Source: Bacteroidales bacterium UBA5382 (lineage in GTDB: Bacteria > Bacteroidota > Bacteroidia > Bacteroidales > Dysgonomonadaceae). From it: a DNA stretch of 64,000 bases. The position numbers and the translations under genes were made by a program. The DNA lies in the NCBI GenBank assembly GCA_002409745.1, contig DHOU01000001.1, positions 1 through 64,000 on the forward strand. Direction: 5' to 3'. The notes beneath the pieces were generated by a model that was not told where the DNA came from, ran no database searches, and worked only from the letters and a program-made list of their open reading frames with translations. Shown here piece by piece: positions 17,578 through 25,912 of this stretch. The first letter of the stretch is position 1. Every line of letters begins with the position of its first letter.

Positions 17578-19890
17578 TTATTCTATCTTCAGCGAATCCA
17601 CGGGGTTGGCGGTCGCCGCGCGCCAACTTTGCCAACTGACCGTTATGGCCGAGATGAGTAAGACGATAACGCCCGAGCCGATAAACAACCACCACGGAAC
17701 CGCGGCTTTATAGGCAAAATTGCCCAGCCAGTTTTGAATGACCGCATAGGCTGCCGGGACGGCAATCACGAAAGAAACGGCCAACATCCACAGCATGTTG
17801 CGGTTCAGCAATTGCAGTATCTCTTCTTCGGTGGCGCCGTTGATCTTCCGGATGGCGATTTCCTTTGTCTTATACCGCGTGTTCAACAGCACCAATCCGT
17901 ATACTCCCATCATGGCGATGAGCACCGAAATAAGGGCGACCACGCTGATGAGATTGCCGGTATTCGTTTCATTCTTATATAACGCGTCCATCGACGCATC
18001 CAAAAACGTCAAGTCGAAAGGCTTATCGGTAAACTTTTTCCACGTCTTTTCGATCTGAGCGATGGTCGCCGGCAGATGATCTCCGGAGAGTTTCAGATAG
18101 ACGTAATTATAATATTTCTTATTCGGAAAAACAACGAATGCCATCGGCTTAATCGATTCATGCAGCGATTCGAAATGAATATTCTCCACCACACCCACGA
18201 TATCCCCCGGGCTGAATCCCTCAAATTCCTTCCCGATAATATCTTCGGTAAAACCGTTCACTTTCATAAACTCTTCGTTGAAGATGATCTTTTCGCGGTC
18301 TCTTTCTTTGGGAAAATCATTTCCGGCGACGACCTTCACGCCGAAGAAATCGAGAAAATTCGGGGTCACCGGCCAGACCGTAAAGTAATCGATATACTTC
18401 CCTTCTAACTCCCTCGACCAACTCATGCCGATGCGGCCGGGCAAATTCCACGACGACGTATAGTCGATGATGGCGCCGTTTTGCTTTAACTCGTCGCCGA
18501 GCAGTTCGTCATCGACCTGCGTGTTCAGTAAAGACAGGTACGCGATATTCTCTTTCTGAAATCCCCACGAGTAGTTTTTCACATAGTAGTTTTGTAACGT
18601 GATCATCGAGGCGATACAAATCAAGGCGATGGATGCGGCAAACTGAAATACGATGAGCGAGTTCCGCAGGACTACGCCTTTCGGGGAAAGAGTGAAGGAC
18701 CCTTTCATGGCAAATGCTTCGCCGAACGACGTGATGTACAGGGCGGGATAAATGCCGGTTAAAAATGAGAGCAGCACAATCCCGGCGACGGTGGCCGCAA
18801 TCATCTGCCCATTGCCGGCGATAGACAGGTCGGCGACAAAGTTCGAGGCTAAACTCGTGCTTTTGAAAAAATGCAGGCAGACAAGCGACAGGACTAATGC
18901 CAGCGCCGTAAAGGCCACCCCTTCCGAGAGAATGGCCAACCGGAGCCGCGAACGCTCGATGCCGAAAATCTTATGGATATTGATGTTTTTTATTCTTCCC
19001 GGCGCCATCGAAATAGAGAAGTTGATATAGTTGATAAAGGCGATGGCCAACAGGATGACGCCCACCGCGAGCAATCCCAATGTGGTATGGATCCGTTTGT
19101 TGTAACCATGCAGATATAAATCTTCTAAAGCCGGAAGTTGAAATTCGACCCGCTCTTCGGGATGACTGTTGTAATGCTGAACCGTTTCTTCCCCCAAGAT
19201 GTCCGCACTGTTTATTTTATGCGCAACGTTAGGGGCATTTTGCGGATCGATGAGGAAATAACAATAATAGTTCCAGTTGTTGGACGAGTTAGGCTCCATA
19301 TACGTATAGATGCCGTTGGTCAGACTGCAATTCTTCGGGAAGTCTTTGTAGACCGCCATGACGGAAAGGGTGTTTTCGCCGATTTGAAGCGCTTGCCCTA
19401 TCGGATTGGCGTCGCCGAAGATCCGCCCGGCCGTCTTTTCGGAAATCAACGCTTTGCCTTTTTCATCGAATATCTTCTGTGTGTTTCCGGACAGGATTTC
19501 GGGGGTAAAGACCTCGAGGAATCCGGGCGTGGCTTCCATCAGCAAAGATGGATATTCTTTTTTGGCGGATGCCGCAGGAAGGGATACATCCACTTGCTTT
19601 CCCTCTTGCAGCAAAGCGTACGATTTTATTTCCGGTATCTTCGCTTCCATCTCTTTAGCCAAATCCTGATTGATGGTCCAATAAGAGTTTCCGTTGGCAT
19701 GATGATAACGGTTGAAGCGGTATATCTCATCCGACTTTTCGAAGTTTTTGTTATAACTGAAATCATATTTCACCTGAATCGCAATGACCAGAAAGGCGGT
19801 GAATGCCACCGTGAAGCCCAAGATGATAAATAAAAACATCAGTTTCGATGAGTGTATGAATTGCCTTAAGTTGTTAATGAGTAATTGCAT
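17578..19890 (-). CDS. FtsX/MacB-type ABC transporter permease
   Basis: 770 aa with the duplicated FtsX layout: membrane segment about 17-40, periplasmic MacB domain, three segments about 275-400 (GRIKNINIHKIFGIERSRL in place of the usual EIGIRK motif), a second periplasmic domain and a C-terminal block with YKTKEIAIRKINGATEEEIL, ending ATANPVDSLKIE. The same RKINGATE motif occurs in the frameshifted permease 11815-14141, so the two probably arose by duplication. It is the first permease gene after the HlyD-type gene in the operon and probably works with the shared ATPase. Confidence 0.9.
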   Translation of the reverse strand: MQLLINNLRQFIHSSKLMFLFIILGFTVAFTAFLVIAIQVKYDFSYNKNFEKSDEIYRFNRYHHANGNSYWTINQDLAKEMEAKIPEIKSYALLQEGKQVDVSLPAASAKKEYPSLLMEATPGFLEVFTPEILSGNTQKIFDEKGKALISEKTAGRIFGDANPIGQALQIGENTLSVMAVYKDFPKNCSLTNGIYTYMEPNSSNNWNYYCYFLIDPQNAPNVAHKINSADILGEETVQHYNSHPEERVEFQLPALEDLYLHGYNKRIHTTLGLLAVGVILLAIAFINYINFSISMAPGRIKNINIHKIFGIERSRLRLAILSEGVAFTALALVLSLVCLHFFKSTSLASNFVADLSIAGNGQMIAATVAGIVLLSFLTGIYPALYITSFGEAFAMKGSFTLSPKGVVLRNSLIVFQFAASIALICIASMITLQNYYVKNYSWGFQKENIAYLSLLNTQVDDELLGDELKQNGAIIDYTSSWNLPGRIGMSWSRELEGKYIDYFTVWPVTPNFLDFFGVKVVAGNDFPKERDREKIIFNEEFMKVNGFTEDIIGKEFEGFSPGDIVGVVENIHFESLHESIKPMAFVVFPNKKYYNYVYLKLSGDHLPATIAQIEKTWKKFTDKPFDLTFLDASMDALYKNETNTGNLISVVALISVLIAMMGVYGLVLLNTRYKTKEIAIRKINGATEEEILQLLNRNMLWMLAVSFVIAVPAAYAVIQNWLGNFAYKAAVPWWLFIGSGVIVLLISAITVSWQSWRAATANPVDSLKIE

Positions 19891-19913
19891 ATATATTGTA
19901 CGTTGAAATAATC

Positions 19914-20014
19914 GTCTCCTTTTCTCCTTTTCTCCTCTTCTCTTGTATCTTTGTCTCTTGTCTCTTGTCTCTTTGTCCCGTTGTCCCGTTGTCCCGTTGT
20001 CCCCCGCTCCCTCA
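19914..20014 (-). repeat. 7/8-bp word tract
   Basis: Plus strand words CTCCTTTT, GTCTCTT and GTCCCGTT repeat in series (GTCCCGTT four times in a row). On the coding strand it is purine-rich GACAAGA and GACAACGG. It fills the gap between the HlyD-type gene and the first FtsX gene. Confidence 0.8.
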
Positions 20015-20023
20015 GTGTCCTTG

Positions 20024-21277
20024 TCATTTCAACACGAGTTCGTCGGCGGTGCCGAAAGTTTCGTAACTCGAAGTGATGACCTTCTCGCCCGGTTCCAGCC
20101 CGGCGGTCACTTCGTAATAATTGGGGTTTTGACGGCCGATGGTGATTTTGCGTTTGACCGCTCTCTTTCCGTCTTCGCTGACCACGAATATCCACTGTCC
20201 GCCTGTCGTCTGGTAAAAGGCGCCGCGGGGAATCAACGCCGCCTCCACGGGTTGGCCGAGTTGCAGGTTGATGTAATACGTTTGCCCGGTGCGGATATTG
20301 TCGGGGCGCTCGCCTTCGAACATAAAGTCGGTGCGGAACTGCTTGTCGCGCACTTCGGGATAGACCTTCCGCACGCGCAGCGCGAAATGCTTGTCCTGCC
20401 GCTCGAAGGCGGCATCCAATCCCTGTTTCACGCGGTCGATGTAATGCTCGTCAATCATCGCTTCCACTTTGTAATCGGACAGCACATTGATTTGCCCGAT
20501 GCGCCCGCCCGTGGGGATGTTCTGTCCGATTTCCACCTCCAACAATCCCAGTTGGCCGTCCACCGGCGCCTTGATGTTGAGGTTATCGCTCCGCTGCCGG
20601 ATGAGCAAGAGGTTTTGGCGCATGTTGTGCAAACTCTCTTCCATCTGTTCGATTTGCACGGAGCGGTAAATGGAATCCTGTTTCTGGCGTTCCACCACCA
20701 GTTGCCGGCCATCCACCGCGTATTCGTAATCCTCTTTCGCTTGCAGGTATTCCTCTTTCGAAGCCAGCTTTTCCTCATACAGCTTTTTGTATTGTTCATA
20801 CTTGCGTTGCTTACGCGTCACATCGAGGTCGAGTTGCAGTTTCTCTTTCTTTAGCGTGAGCTTATCCTGTTCCATCGTCACCTGCGTATTGCGGAGGAAG
20901 TTTTGTTTTTCGGCCAACTGCGCCTCGCTGTCGAGGATGTTCAAGCTCAACATCGGGTTGCTCAGGCGGACGATTGCGTCGCCCTTTTTCACTTCGGCGC
21001 CTTCTTCCACCAATTTCGCTTCCACCATGCCGCCCTCGATGGCGCTCAATTGGATGGTGCTGATGGGTTGCACCTGCCCGTTGATGCGGATGTAATCGTT
21101 AAACTCACCCTGCGTGACGGCCTGCACCGACAAGCGTTTTGCATCGACATTCAGCTTCGACGCATGATTGCCGAATATCAGCCAACTAATGCATGCGACT
21201 ATAAGCGCACCTCCGATTACATAAGGAATATGCTTCTTCTTTAGTCCTTTTTTCTTTTCCAGTAAAATATCCGTCAT
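20024..21277 (-). CDS. HlyD/MacA-type periplasmic adaptor protein
   Basis: 417 aa membrane-fusion protein. One N-terminal membrane segment (about residues 19-36), a lipoyl/barrel-sandwich half, a long coiled coil of about 110-260 (rich in Leu, Gln, Glu and Lys), the second half NLNIKAPVDGQLGLLEVEIGQ and a beta-barrel domain, then AVKRKITIGRQNPNYYEV and GLEPGEKVITSSYETF. It bridges the inner-membrane FtsX permeases to the TolC-type channel encoded just upstream. Second gene of the operon. Confidence 0.92.
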   Translation of the reverse strand: MTDILLEKKKGLKKKHIPYVIGGALIVACISWLIFGNHASKLNVDAKRLSVQAVTQGEFNDYIRINGQVQPISTIQLSAIEGGMVEAKLVEEGAEVKKGDAIVRLSNPMLSLNILDSEAQLAEKQNFLRNTQVTMEQDKLTLKKEKLQLDLDVTRKQRKYEQYKKLYEEKLASKEEYLQAKEDYEYAVDGRQLVVERQKQDSIYRSVQIEQMEESLHNMRQNLLLIRQRSDNLNIKAPVDGQLGLLEVEIGQNIPTGGRIGQINVLSDYKVEAMIDEHYIDRVKQGLDAAFERQDKHFALRVRKVYPEVRDKQFRTDFMFEGERPDNIRTGQTYYINLQLGQPVEAALIPRGAFYQTTGGQWIFVVSEDGKRAVKRKITIGRQNPNYYEVTAGLEPGEKVITSSYETFGTADELVLK

Positions 21278-21285
21278 ATTGTTTA

Positions 21286-21508
21286 ATGTCTAAATGTCTA
21301 AATGTCTAATGTATAATGTCTCCGGTCTCCGGTCATCGGTCGCCAGTCATTGGTCATCGGCAACGGTCATCGGTCTGAAGTCGCCGGTCTCCAGTCGTCG
21401 GTCTTCACTCTTCAGTCTCATCCCTCATCCTTCATAACTCATCCTTCATAGCTCATCGTTCATAGTTCATCGTTCATAGTTCATCGTTCATCGTTCATCG
21501 TTCATAAC
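21286..21508 (-). repeat. 7-bp word tract, longest in the window
   Basis: About 220 bp, the complete gap between the TolC- and HlyD-type genes. Plus strand: GTCTAAAT words, then GTCTCCG, GTCATCG, GTCGCCA and similar, then about ten CATCGTT/CATAGTT/CATCCTT words. The last words overlap the 3' end of the TolC-type gene, giving its final residues YER and its TGA. Confidence 0.9.
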
Positions 21509-22835
21509 TCCCAAACCTCTCCCCTTTGTAATACCGCACCAGCCGCTCTTTCAACCGATATTGCAGTTCGGCGTTGAGCTGTTCCGCCCGAGCCTGTACG
21601 ACACGGTTGGCGCTCGTATGCAATTCGAGCGGACTGATGAGTCCCTCTTCATATTTGCGTTGATTGGCCTTGTGCGCCGTTTCCATCGCCTCGCGTTGTT
21701 TCACCGCCTGCAGGTAGGCATCGGCCTGCCCGTTCCGGTCCGCGACGGCCTGTTCTATTTCGCTGTAGAGCGACCGCAGCGTTTCGTCCAACTCATTGCG
21801 GGCGATCACCACCTGCGCCCGGCTGCGATTGAGCGCCGTCGTTTTCGCAAACGCGTTAAAGATCGGGATGGACAGCGTGAATCCCACGTAGCTACCGCGT
21901 TTATTCTTCAATTGATCGGTAAACGGAAGATACGCGCTTCCATCGAGATATTTTACGAAGTTCGTTGAGATGCCCGCCTCCATGGAAAGGGTCGGCGAGA
22001 AGCCTGCGATGGCGGAGCGGACCGTCAGTTCTTGCATCTTTACCGTCGACTCCGCCGACAGCACTTTGGGATGGATGGTTTTGGCCGTTTCGAAAATATC
22101 GGATGCCGTCTCGGCCGATTTCGCAATCAATACCTCCGACCCTTCGTCGGTGACATGCAACTCTTCATCGATAGGAAAATGCATCTTCTCTTTTAATAAG
22201 ATGAGGCCGATGGCCGACAGATTCTTTTGCTTAGTCAGATTGTATGTGTCGGCGGCTTCCTTCGCCGCCATTTCGGCTACCTCCGTTTCGGCCTTCATGC
22301 CCAACTCTTCCATGCGGCGCACCTGTTTCAGATTGTTGCGGCTTTCGACCACCTGTTCTTCCGCCAACTCCACCATCCGCTCGTAATAAAGCAGATTCAG
22401 GAACGCCTCCATCGTTTCGTAGGCGATAAGCTCCCGGGCCTGCTCCAACTCATGCTTTCCCGCCAGCTTATTCACTTTTTGGATGCGGACTTTAAAAATA
22501 TTCGAGAAGCCGTCGAAGAGCGTTAAATTCGAATACACCGAATAAGAATTGCTGAACGAGTTGATATTGGTGTAGGTATTGGTTTCGGAATCCACCCGGC
22601 GCCCGTAATTGAAATACGCGCTCGAATTGGCGTTGAGCGAAGGGATGAGCCGCCCGATCGCGCTCAGATAATCCTGATGGTAGATGTCATTCTGCGCTTT
22701 CTGCTTGTTAACCTTCGGACTGTTTTCGATCGCGTAGCGGATGCACTCTTCCAAATTCCAAAGCCGGTCTTGCGCAAAGCCCGGCAGAGGAATTCCCGAC
22801 ACGAATACGAAAACGAGATATAAGAACTTTTTCAT
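21495..22835 (-). CDS. TolC-type outer-membrane efflux protein
   Basis: 446 aa. The chosen start (22835, MKKFLYLVFVFVSGIPLPGFAQ) gives a proper signal peptide; the open frame reaches 22880 but that part lies in the predicted sigma-54 promoter. Two OEP repeats follow: LEECIRYAIENSPKVNKQKAQ near the N-terminus, then long alpha-helical stretches with two barrel-strand regions (NANSSAYFNYGRRV; YVGFTLSIPIFNAFAKTTAL). It forms the trimeric exit duct of the tripartite pump. First gene of the operon that includes the HlyD, FtsX and ATPase genes. Confidence 0.92.
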   Translation of the reverse strand: MKKFLYLVFVFVSGIPLPGFAQDRLWNLEECIRYAIENSPKVNKQKAQNDIYHQDYLSAIGRLIPSLNANSSAYFNYGRRVDSETNTYTNINSFSNSYSVYSNLTLFDGFSNIFKVRIQKVNKLAGKHELEQARELIAYETMEAFLNLLYYERMVELAEEQVVESRNNLKQVRRMEELGMKAETEVAEMAAKEAADTYNLTKQKNLSAIGLILLKEKMHFPIDEELHVTDEGSEVLIAKSAETASDIFETAKTIHPKVLSAESTVKMQELTVRSAIAGFSPTLSMEAGISTNFVKYLDGSAYLPFTDQLKNKRGSYVGFTLSIPIFNAFAKTTALNRSRAQVVIARNELDETLRSLYSEIEQAVADRNGQADAYLQAVKQREAMETAHKANQRKYEEGLISPLELHTSANRVVQARAEQLNAELQYRLKERLVRYYKGERFGSYER

Positions 22836-22863
22836 ACAGATAAGTTTACTTTGCCTTTTTTCA

Positions 22864-22880
22864 ATCCAATTCCGTGCCAA
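22864..22880 (-). promoter_or_regulatory. Predicted sigma-54 promoter of the efflux operon
   Basis: Minus strand TTGGCACGGAATTGGAT against the consensus YTGGCACGRNNNTTGCW matches all -24 positions and differs at two -12 positions. The transcription start would be about 12 bases downstream (near 22853), leaving a leader of about 18 nt to the ATG at 22835. An NtrC-type activator gene lies divergently 290 bp away. Confidence 0.65.
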
Positions 22881-22935
22881 AATACATAAGCCTCACATTG
22901 CGTATTACTTATCGATTTTTCAGTAGGGAGGGGTT

Positions 22936-22972
22936 TGTAAAATTATTTTACAGGAGTGTCGATATTTTGACA
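22936..22972. promoter_or_regulatory. Candidate enhancer (activator) sites
   Basis: Two dyads lie between the efflux operon and the activator gene: the 17-bp palindrome TGTAAAATTATTTTACA (22936-22952) and TGTC-N8-GACA (22957-22972). They lie about 55-90 bp upstream of the sigma-54 promoter, a suitable distance for an NtrC-type protein. Assignment to that protein is inferred. Confidence 0.45.
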
Positions 22973-22982
22973 ATATTATGCG

Positions 22983-22990
22983 TACATTTG
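22983..22990 (+). promoter_or_regulatory. -7 element upstream of the activator gene
   Basis: TACATTTG fits TAnnTTTG. No TTTG at the proper -33 distance. The leader would run through the following word tract to the ATG at 23126. Confidence 0.35.
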
Positions 22991-22997
22991 CAGGAAA

Positions 22998-23113
22998 ATG
23001 AAGGGATGAGCTATGAACTATGAACTATGGAGTATGATGGAGAAGGCATTAGACTTTAGACTGGTGACCGATGACTGATGACTGGTGACTGGTGACCGGC
23101 GACATTAAACGAT
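22998..23113 (+). repeat. 7-bp word tract upstream of the activator gene
   Basis: Plus strand: ATGAACT words, then TTAGACT, then GACTGGT, GACCGAT and GACTGAT words. The order and sense relative to the downstream gene match the minus-strand operon tracts. It is the one clear tract downstream of a promoter rather than between two genes on the same strand. Confidence 0.85.
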
Positions 23114-23125
23114 AGACTGACCAAT

Positions 23126-24490
23126 ATGAAACAAGGACGTATTCTCATTGTAGATGATAATAAAAATGTGCTGAGTGCGCTTCGCATTCTGCTAAACACG
23201 TATTTCGAAGAAGTCACGTTGCTTTCTTCCCCCAACACGTTGCTGACGATGTTGAAAGAAAAGAATCCCGATGTGGTATTGCTCGATATGAACTACTCTG
23301 CCGGCATCAACACGGGAAACGAGGGGCTGTTTTGGCTGTCGGAAGTAAAAAAGGCGGCTCCCGATTTGCCTGTGGTGCTTTTTACGGCGTATGCCGATAT
23401 CGAACTGGCCGTGACCGCCCTCAAGAAGGGGGCGTCGGACTTTATCGTAAAGCCGTGGGACAATGCCAAGCTGCTCGCCACGTTACAATCGGCTTTGGAA
23501 CTGCGCCTGTCGCGCAAAGAAGTCACCAAACTAAAGGAAAAGCAAAGCGTGTTGAACTCCCAACTGAACCGTGAAAATGATATCTGTTGGGGACGGTCGC
23601 GTGGCATGCAGGAACTGCTCCGCCTGGTGGAAAAGGTGGCCAAGACCGATGCCAACGTGTTGATCACAGGCGAAAACGGCACCGGAAAAGAGGTCATCGC
23701 CCGTAAGATCCATCAACTTTCGTTGCGTTCCAACGAGTCGATTGTTACCGTCGACATGGGGGCGATCACCGAGACATTGTTCGAGAGCGAACTCTTCGGG
23801 CATGTGAAAGGCGCCTTCACCGATGCCCGTATCGATCGGGCAGGGAAGATCGAAGCGGCCGATAAAGGGACGTTGTTTCTCGACGAAATCGGCAATCTCA
23901 GTTATGTGCTTCAGGCGAAGTTGTTGAACGCGTTGCAGTCGAGGCACGTCACCCGCGTCGGTAGCAACGAGCCCGTGCCGGTGGATATCCGGCTGATTTG
24001 CGCCACCAATCACAACCTCTTCGAGGATGTGGAGAAGGGCCTTTTCAGGGAAGACTTGCTTTACCGTATCAATACCATTCAGATTGAAGTGCCGGCATTG
24101 CGAAACCGCAAGGAAGATATTCCCGAACTGGCGTCTTTCTTCCTCCATCGCCTTGCCGGGAAGTATCATAAAAAAGAAGCCACGCTGAGCCGCGAAGCCA
24201 TTGCCAAAATGCAGGAGTATGCCTGGCCGGGAAATGTACGCGAACTGGAACATACCATCGAGAAGGCGCTCATCCTGTCGGATAATGCCGTCATCGAACC
24301 GTCCGATTTGTTCCTGCGCCCGCATGAAGAAAAAACGAACGGCTCTGCCCCGGTTACGCTCGACGAAATGGAACGAACCCTCATCGAGAGAGCCATCCGC
24401 CATCACGACAACAACCTTTCGGCCATCGCCAAAGAGCTGGGTATTTCGCGCCCCACCTTGTACAGTAAAATAAAAAAATACGGGCTTTAA
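23126..24490 (+). CDS. NtrC-family sigma-54-dependent response regulator
   Basis: 454 aa. Receiver domain 1-125 with phospho-acceptor Asp54 (VVLLDMNY) and [11 protein letters not shown]+ domain with Walker A GENGTGKE (182-189), GAFTDA at 229-234 in place of GAFTGA, Walker [12 protein letters not shown], the R-finger region and [11 protein letters not shown]-terminal Fis-type helix-turn-helix ([20 protein letters not shown]). It activates sigma-54 RNA polymerase by ATP hydrolysis. The GAFT loop with Asp is, from memory, frequent in Bacteroidota. The likely target is the divergent efflux operon, which has a -24/-12 promoter. Twelve bases separate it from the kinase gene. Confidence 0.93.
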   Translation: MKQGRILIVDDNKNVLSALRILLNTYFEEVTLLSSPNTLLTMLKEKNPDVVLLDMNYSAGINTGNEGLFWLSEVKKAAPDLPVVLFTAYADIELAVTALKKGASDFIVKPWDNAKLLATLQSALELRLSRKEVTKLKEKQSVLNSQLNRENDICWGRSRGMQELLRLVEKVAKTDANVLITGENGTGKEVIARKIHQLSLRSNESIVTVDMGAITETLFESELFGHVKGAFTDARIDRAGKIEAADKGTLFLDEIGNLSYVLQAKLLNALQSRHVTRVGSNEPVPVDIRLICATNHNLFEDVEKGLFREDLLYRINTIQIEVPALRNRKEDIPELASFFLHRLAGKYHKKEATLSREAIAKMQEYAWPGNVRELEHTIEKALILSDNAVIEPSDLFLRPHEEKTNGSAPVTLDEMERTLIERAIRHHDNNLSAIAKELGISRPTLYSKIKKYGL

Positions 24491-24502
24491 TCCTTCGCGT
24501 GT

Positions 24503-25834
24503 ATGTTTAAATCGATCGAATATAAACTTTATCTGTACGTCATCCTGCTCATCGCATCGGTTTCGGCAAGCACCTACTTCGCGCTGAAAGCCGAATATGT
24601 GTATGCGGCGGTAAGCATTTTCGTGGTTTGCTTGTCGTTGCGCAGGCTCCACCGAAGCTATAATCAATTCAACAAAAACATCCTTTTCCTGTTGAATGCG
24701 TTGGATAACGGCGATTATTCGTTCAACTTTACCGAAACCAATCTTTCGCGCCGCGAGCGGGAGTTGAACCAGATGATGAACCGCATCAAAGAGATCCTTT
24801 CGAAGGCGCGGAAAGAAGTCATCGAAAACGAAAAGTTCCTGAGCGTCATCATCGAAAGCGTTTCTACCGGCATTATCCTCCTCGATGAGGACAACCGCTT
24901 AATGCACATAAACCGTACCGTGAATGAGTTGCTGGGCATGCCCGTCTTTACGCATTTGAATCAATTGGCGACGCTCGACCCCTCGTTTCCCGACTTGTTT
25001 CGCACCCTCGAAGCATCCGACACGAAAACCATCCATATTGCCAACGAACGGGAAGAGGTGCAGATCAGCCTGAGGGTTTCCGAAATTATCATGAAACGGC
25101 GGAAGGTGAAAATCATCACGCTTAGCAACATCGGCAGCGAGCTGGATTATAAGGAAATGGATTCGTGGATACGGCTAATCCGCGTCATGACGCACGAAAT
25201 CATGAATTCGATCGCGCCCATCACGTCGCTCACCGACACGCTGCTGTTTGCTTACCGGCAGGCACCTCATGCGCCGGATAACGAGCTGATGCAGGATACG
25301 GTGGAGGCGTTTCAGACGATCAATACCACGGCGAAAGGGCTCATCAACTTTGTCAATTCGTACCGCAAGTTTACCGGCGTGCCTAAGCCGCAGTTGAAGC
25401 CGGTAGCGTTAAGCGCCCTTATCGAACGGGCGGTGACGTTGGAATCGCCGCTGTTTGAAGGAAAAGGAATATCGGTACACCGGAATGTGCCGCCCGGCGA
25501 TCAGTTGAGGTCGGTCGATGAATCGCAGGTCATGCAGGTGCTGGTGAATCTGCTGAAGAATGCGTCGGAAGCGATCGTTGCGGGAAAAGGCGGACAGATA
25601 AAGATTGAATTGCGGGAAGAGAAAGATCGGTTCCATGTGGATGTATGCAATAATGGCGAGCCGATTGCGGCCGAGGTGCTTCCCAATATCTTCGTGCCGT
25701 TTTTTACCACCAAAAACGCCGGTACCGGCATCGGGCTGAGCGTATCGCGTTATATCATGCGGCTGCACGGGGGCAACTTGTCGCACTTCACGCAACACGA
25801 ATGGACGGTGTTCCGGATGACGTTCCCGAATTAA
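24503..25834 (+). CDS. Sensor histidine kinase partner of the NtrC-type regulator
   Basis: 443 aa. Two N-terminal membrane segments (about 8-50) with little periplasmic loop, a HAMP-like linker, a PAS domain (about 110-215, ENEKFLSVIIESVSTGIILLDEDN), phospho-acceptor His231 in MTHEIMNSIAPI and a HATPase domain with N-box LVNLLKNASEAI and G-boxes NAGTGIGLSVSRYIMRLHGG. The minimal periplasmic part suggests sensing within or at the inner membrane, as for some envelope-stress kinases; this is inference. It is cotranscribed with the regulator. Confidence 0.92.
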   Translation: MFKSIEYKLYLYVILLIASVSASTYFALKAEYVYAAVSIFVVCLSLRRLHRSYNQFNKNILFLLNALDNGDYSFNFTETNLSRRERELNQMMNRIKEILSKARKEVIENEKFLSVIIESVSTGIILLDEDNRLMHINRTVNELLGMPVFTHLNQLATLDPSFPDLFRTLEASDTKTIHIANEREEVQISLRVSEIIMKRRKVKIITLSNIGSELDYKEMDSWIRLIRVMTHEIMNSIAPITSLTDTLLFAYRQAPHAPDNELMQDTVEAFQTINTTAKGLINFVNSYRKFTGVPKPQLKPVALSALIERAVTLESPLFEGKGISVHRNVPPGDQLRSVDESQVMQVLVNLLKNASEAIVAGKGGQIKIELREEKDRFHVDVCNNGEPIAAEVLPNIFVPFFTTKNAGTGIGLSVSRYIMRLHGGNLSHFTQHEWTVFRMTFPN

Positions 25835-25840
25835 TTTGCG

Positions 25841-25893
25841 GAGAATAGTTTGTGTATTCTCATTAGATATGCGGAGAATAATGCGTATATTTG
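25841..25893 (+). promoter_or_regulatory. Fic gene promoter with three GAGAATA half-sites
   Basis: GAGAATA (25841-25847) and TATTCTC (25855-25861) form an inverted repeat with a 7-bp spacer. A third GAGAATA (25874-25880) lies 5 bases before the -7 box TATATTTG (25886-25893). A repressor on these sites would cover the promoter. Confidence 0.5.
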
Positions 25894-25912
25894 CAGAATA
25901 TAAGATGATTCG

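Noticed and set aside
22836..22880. Extended N-terminus of the TolC-type protein
   Set aside because: The shorter start gives a clean signal peptide, and the extension lies in the sigma-54 promoter.
23531..24667. 378-aa ORF antisense to the NtrC-type regulator
   Set aside because: Complement of the conserved regulator; composition typical of an antisense frame.
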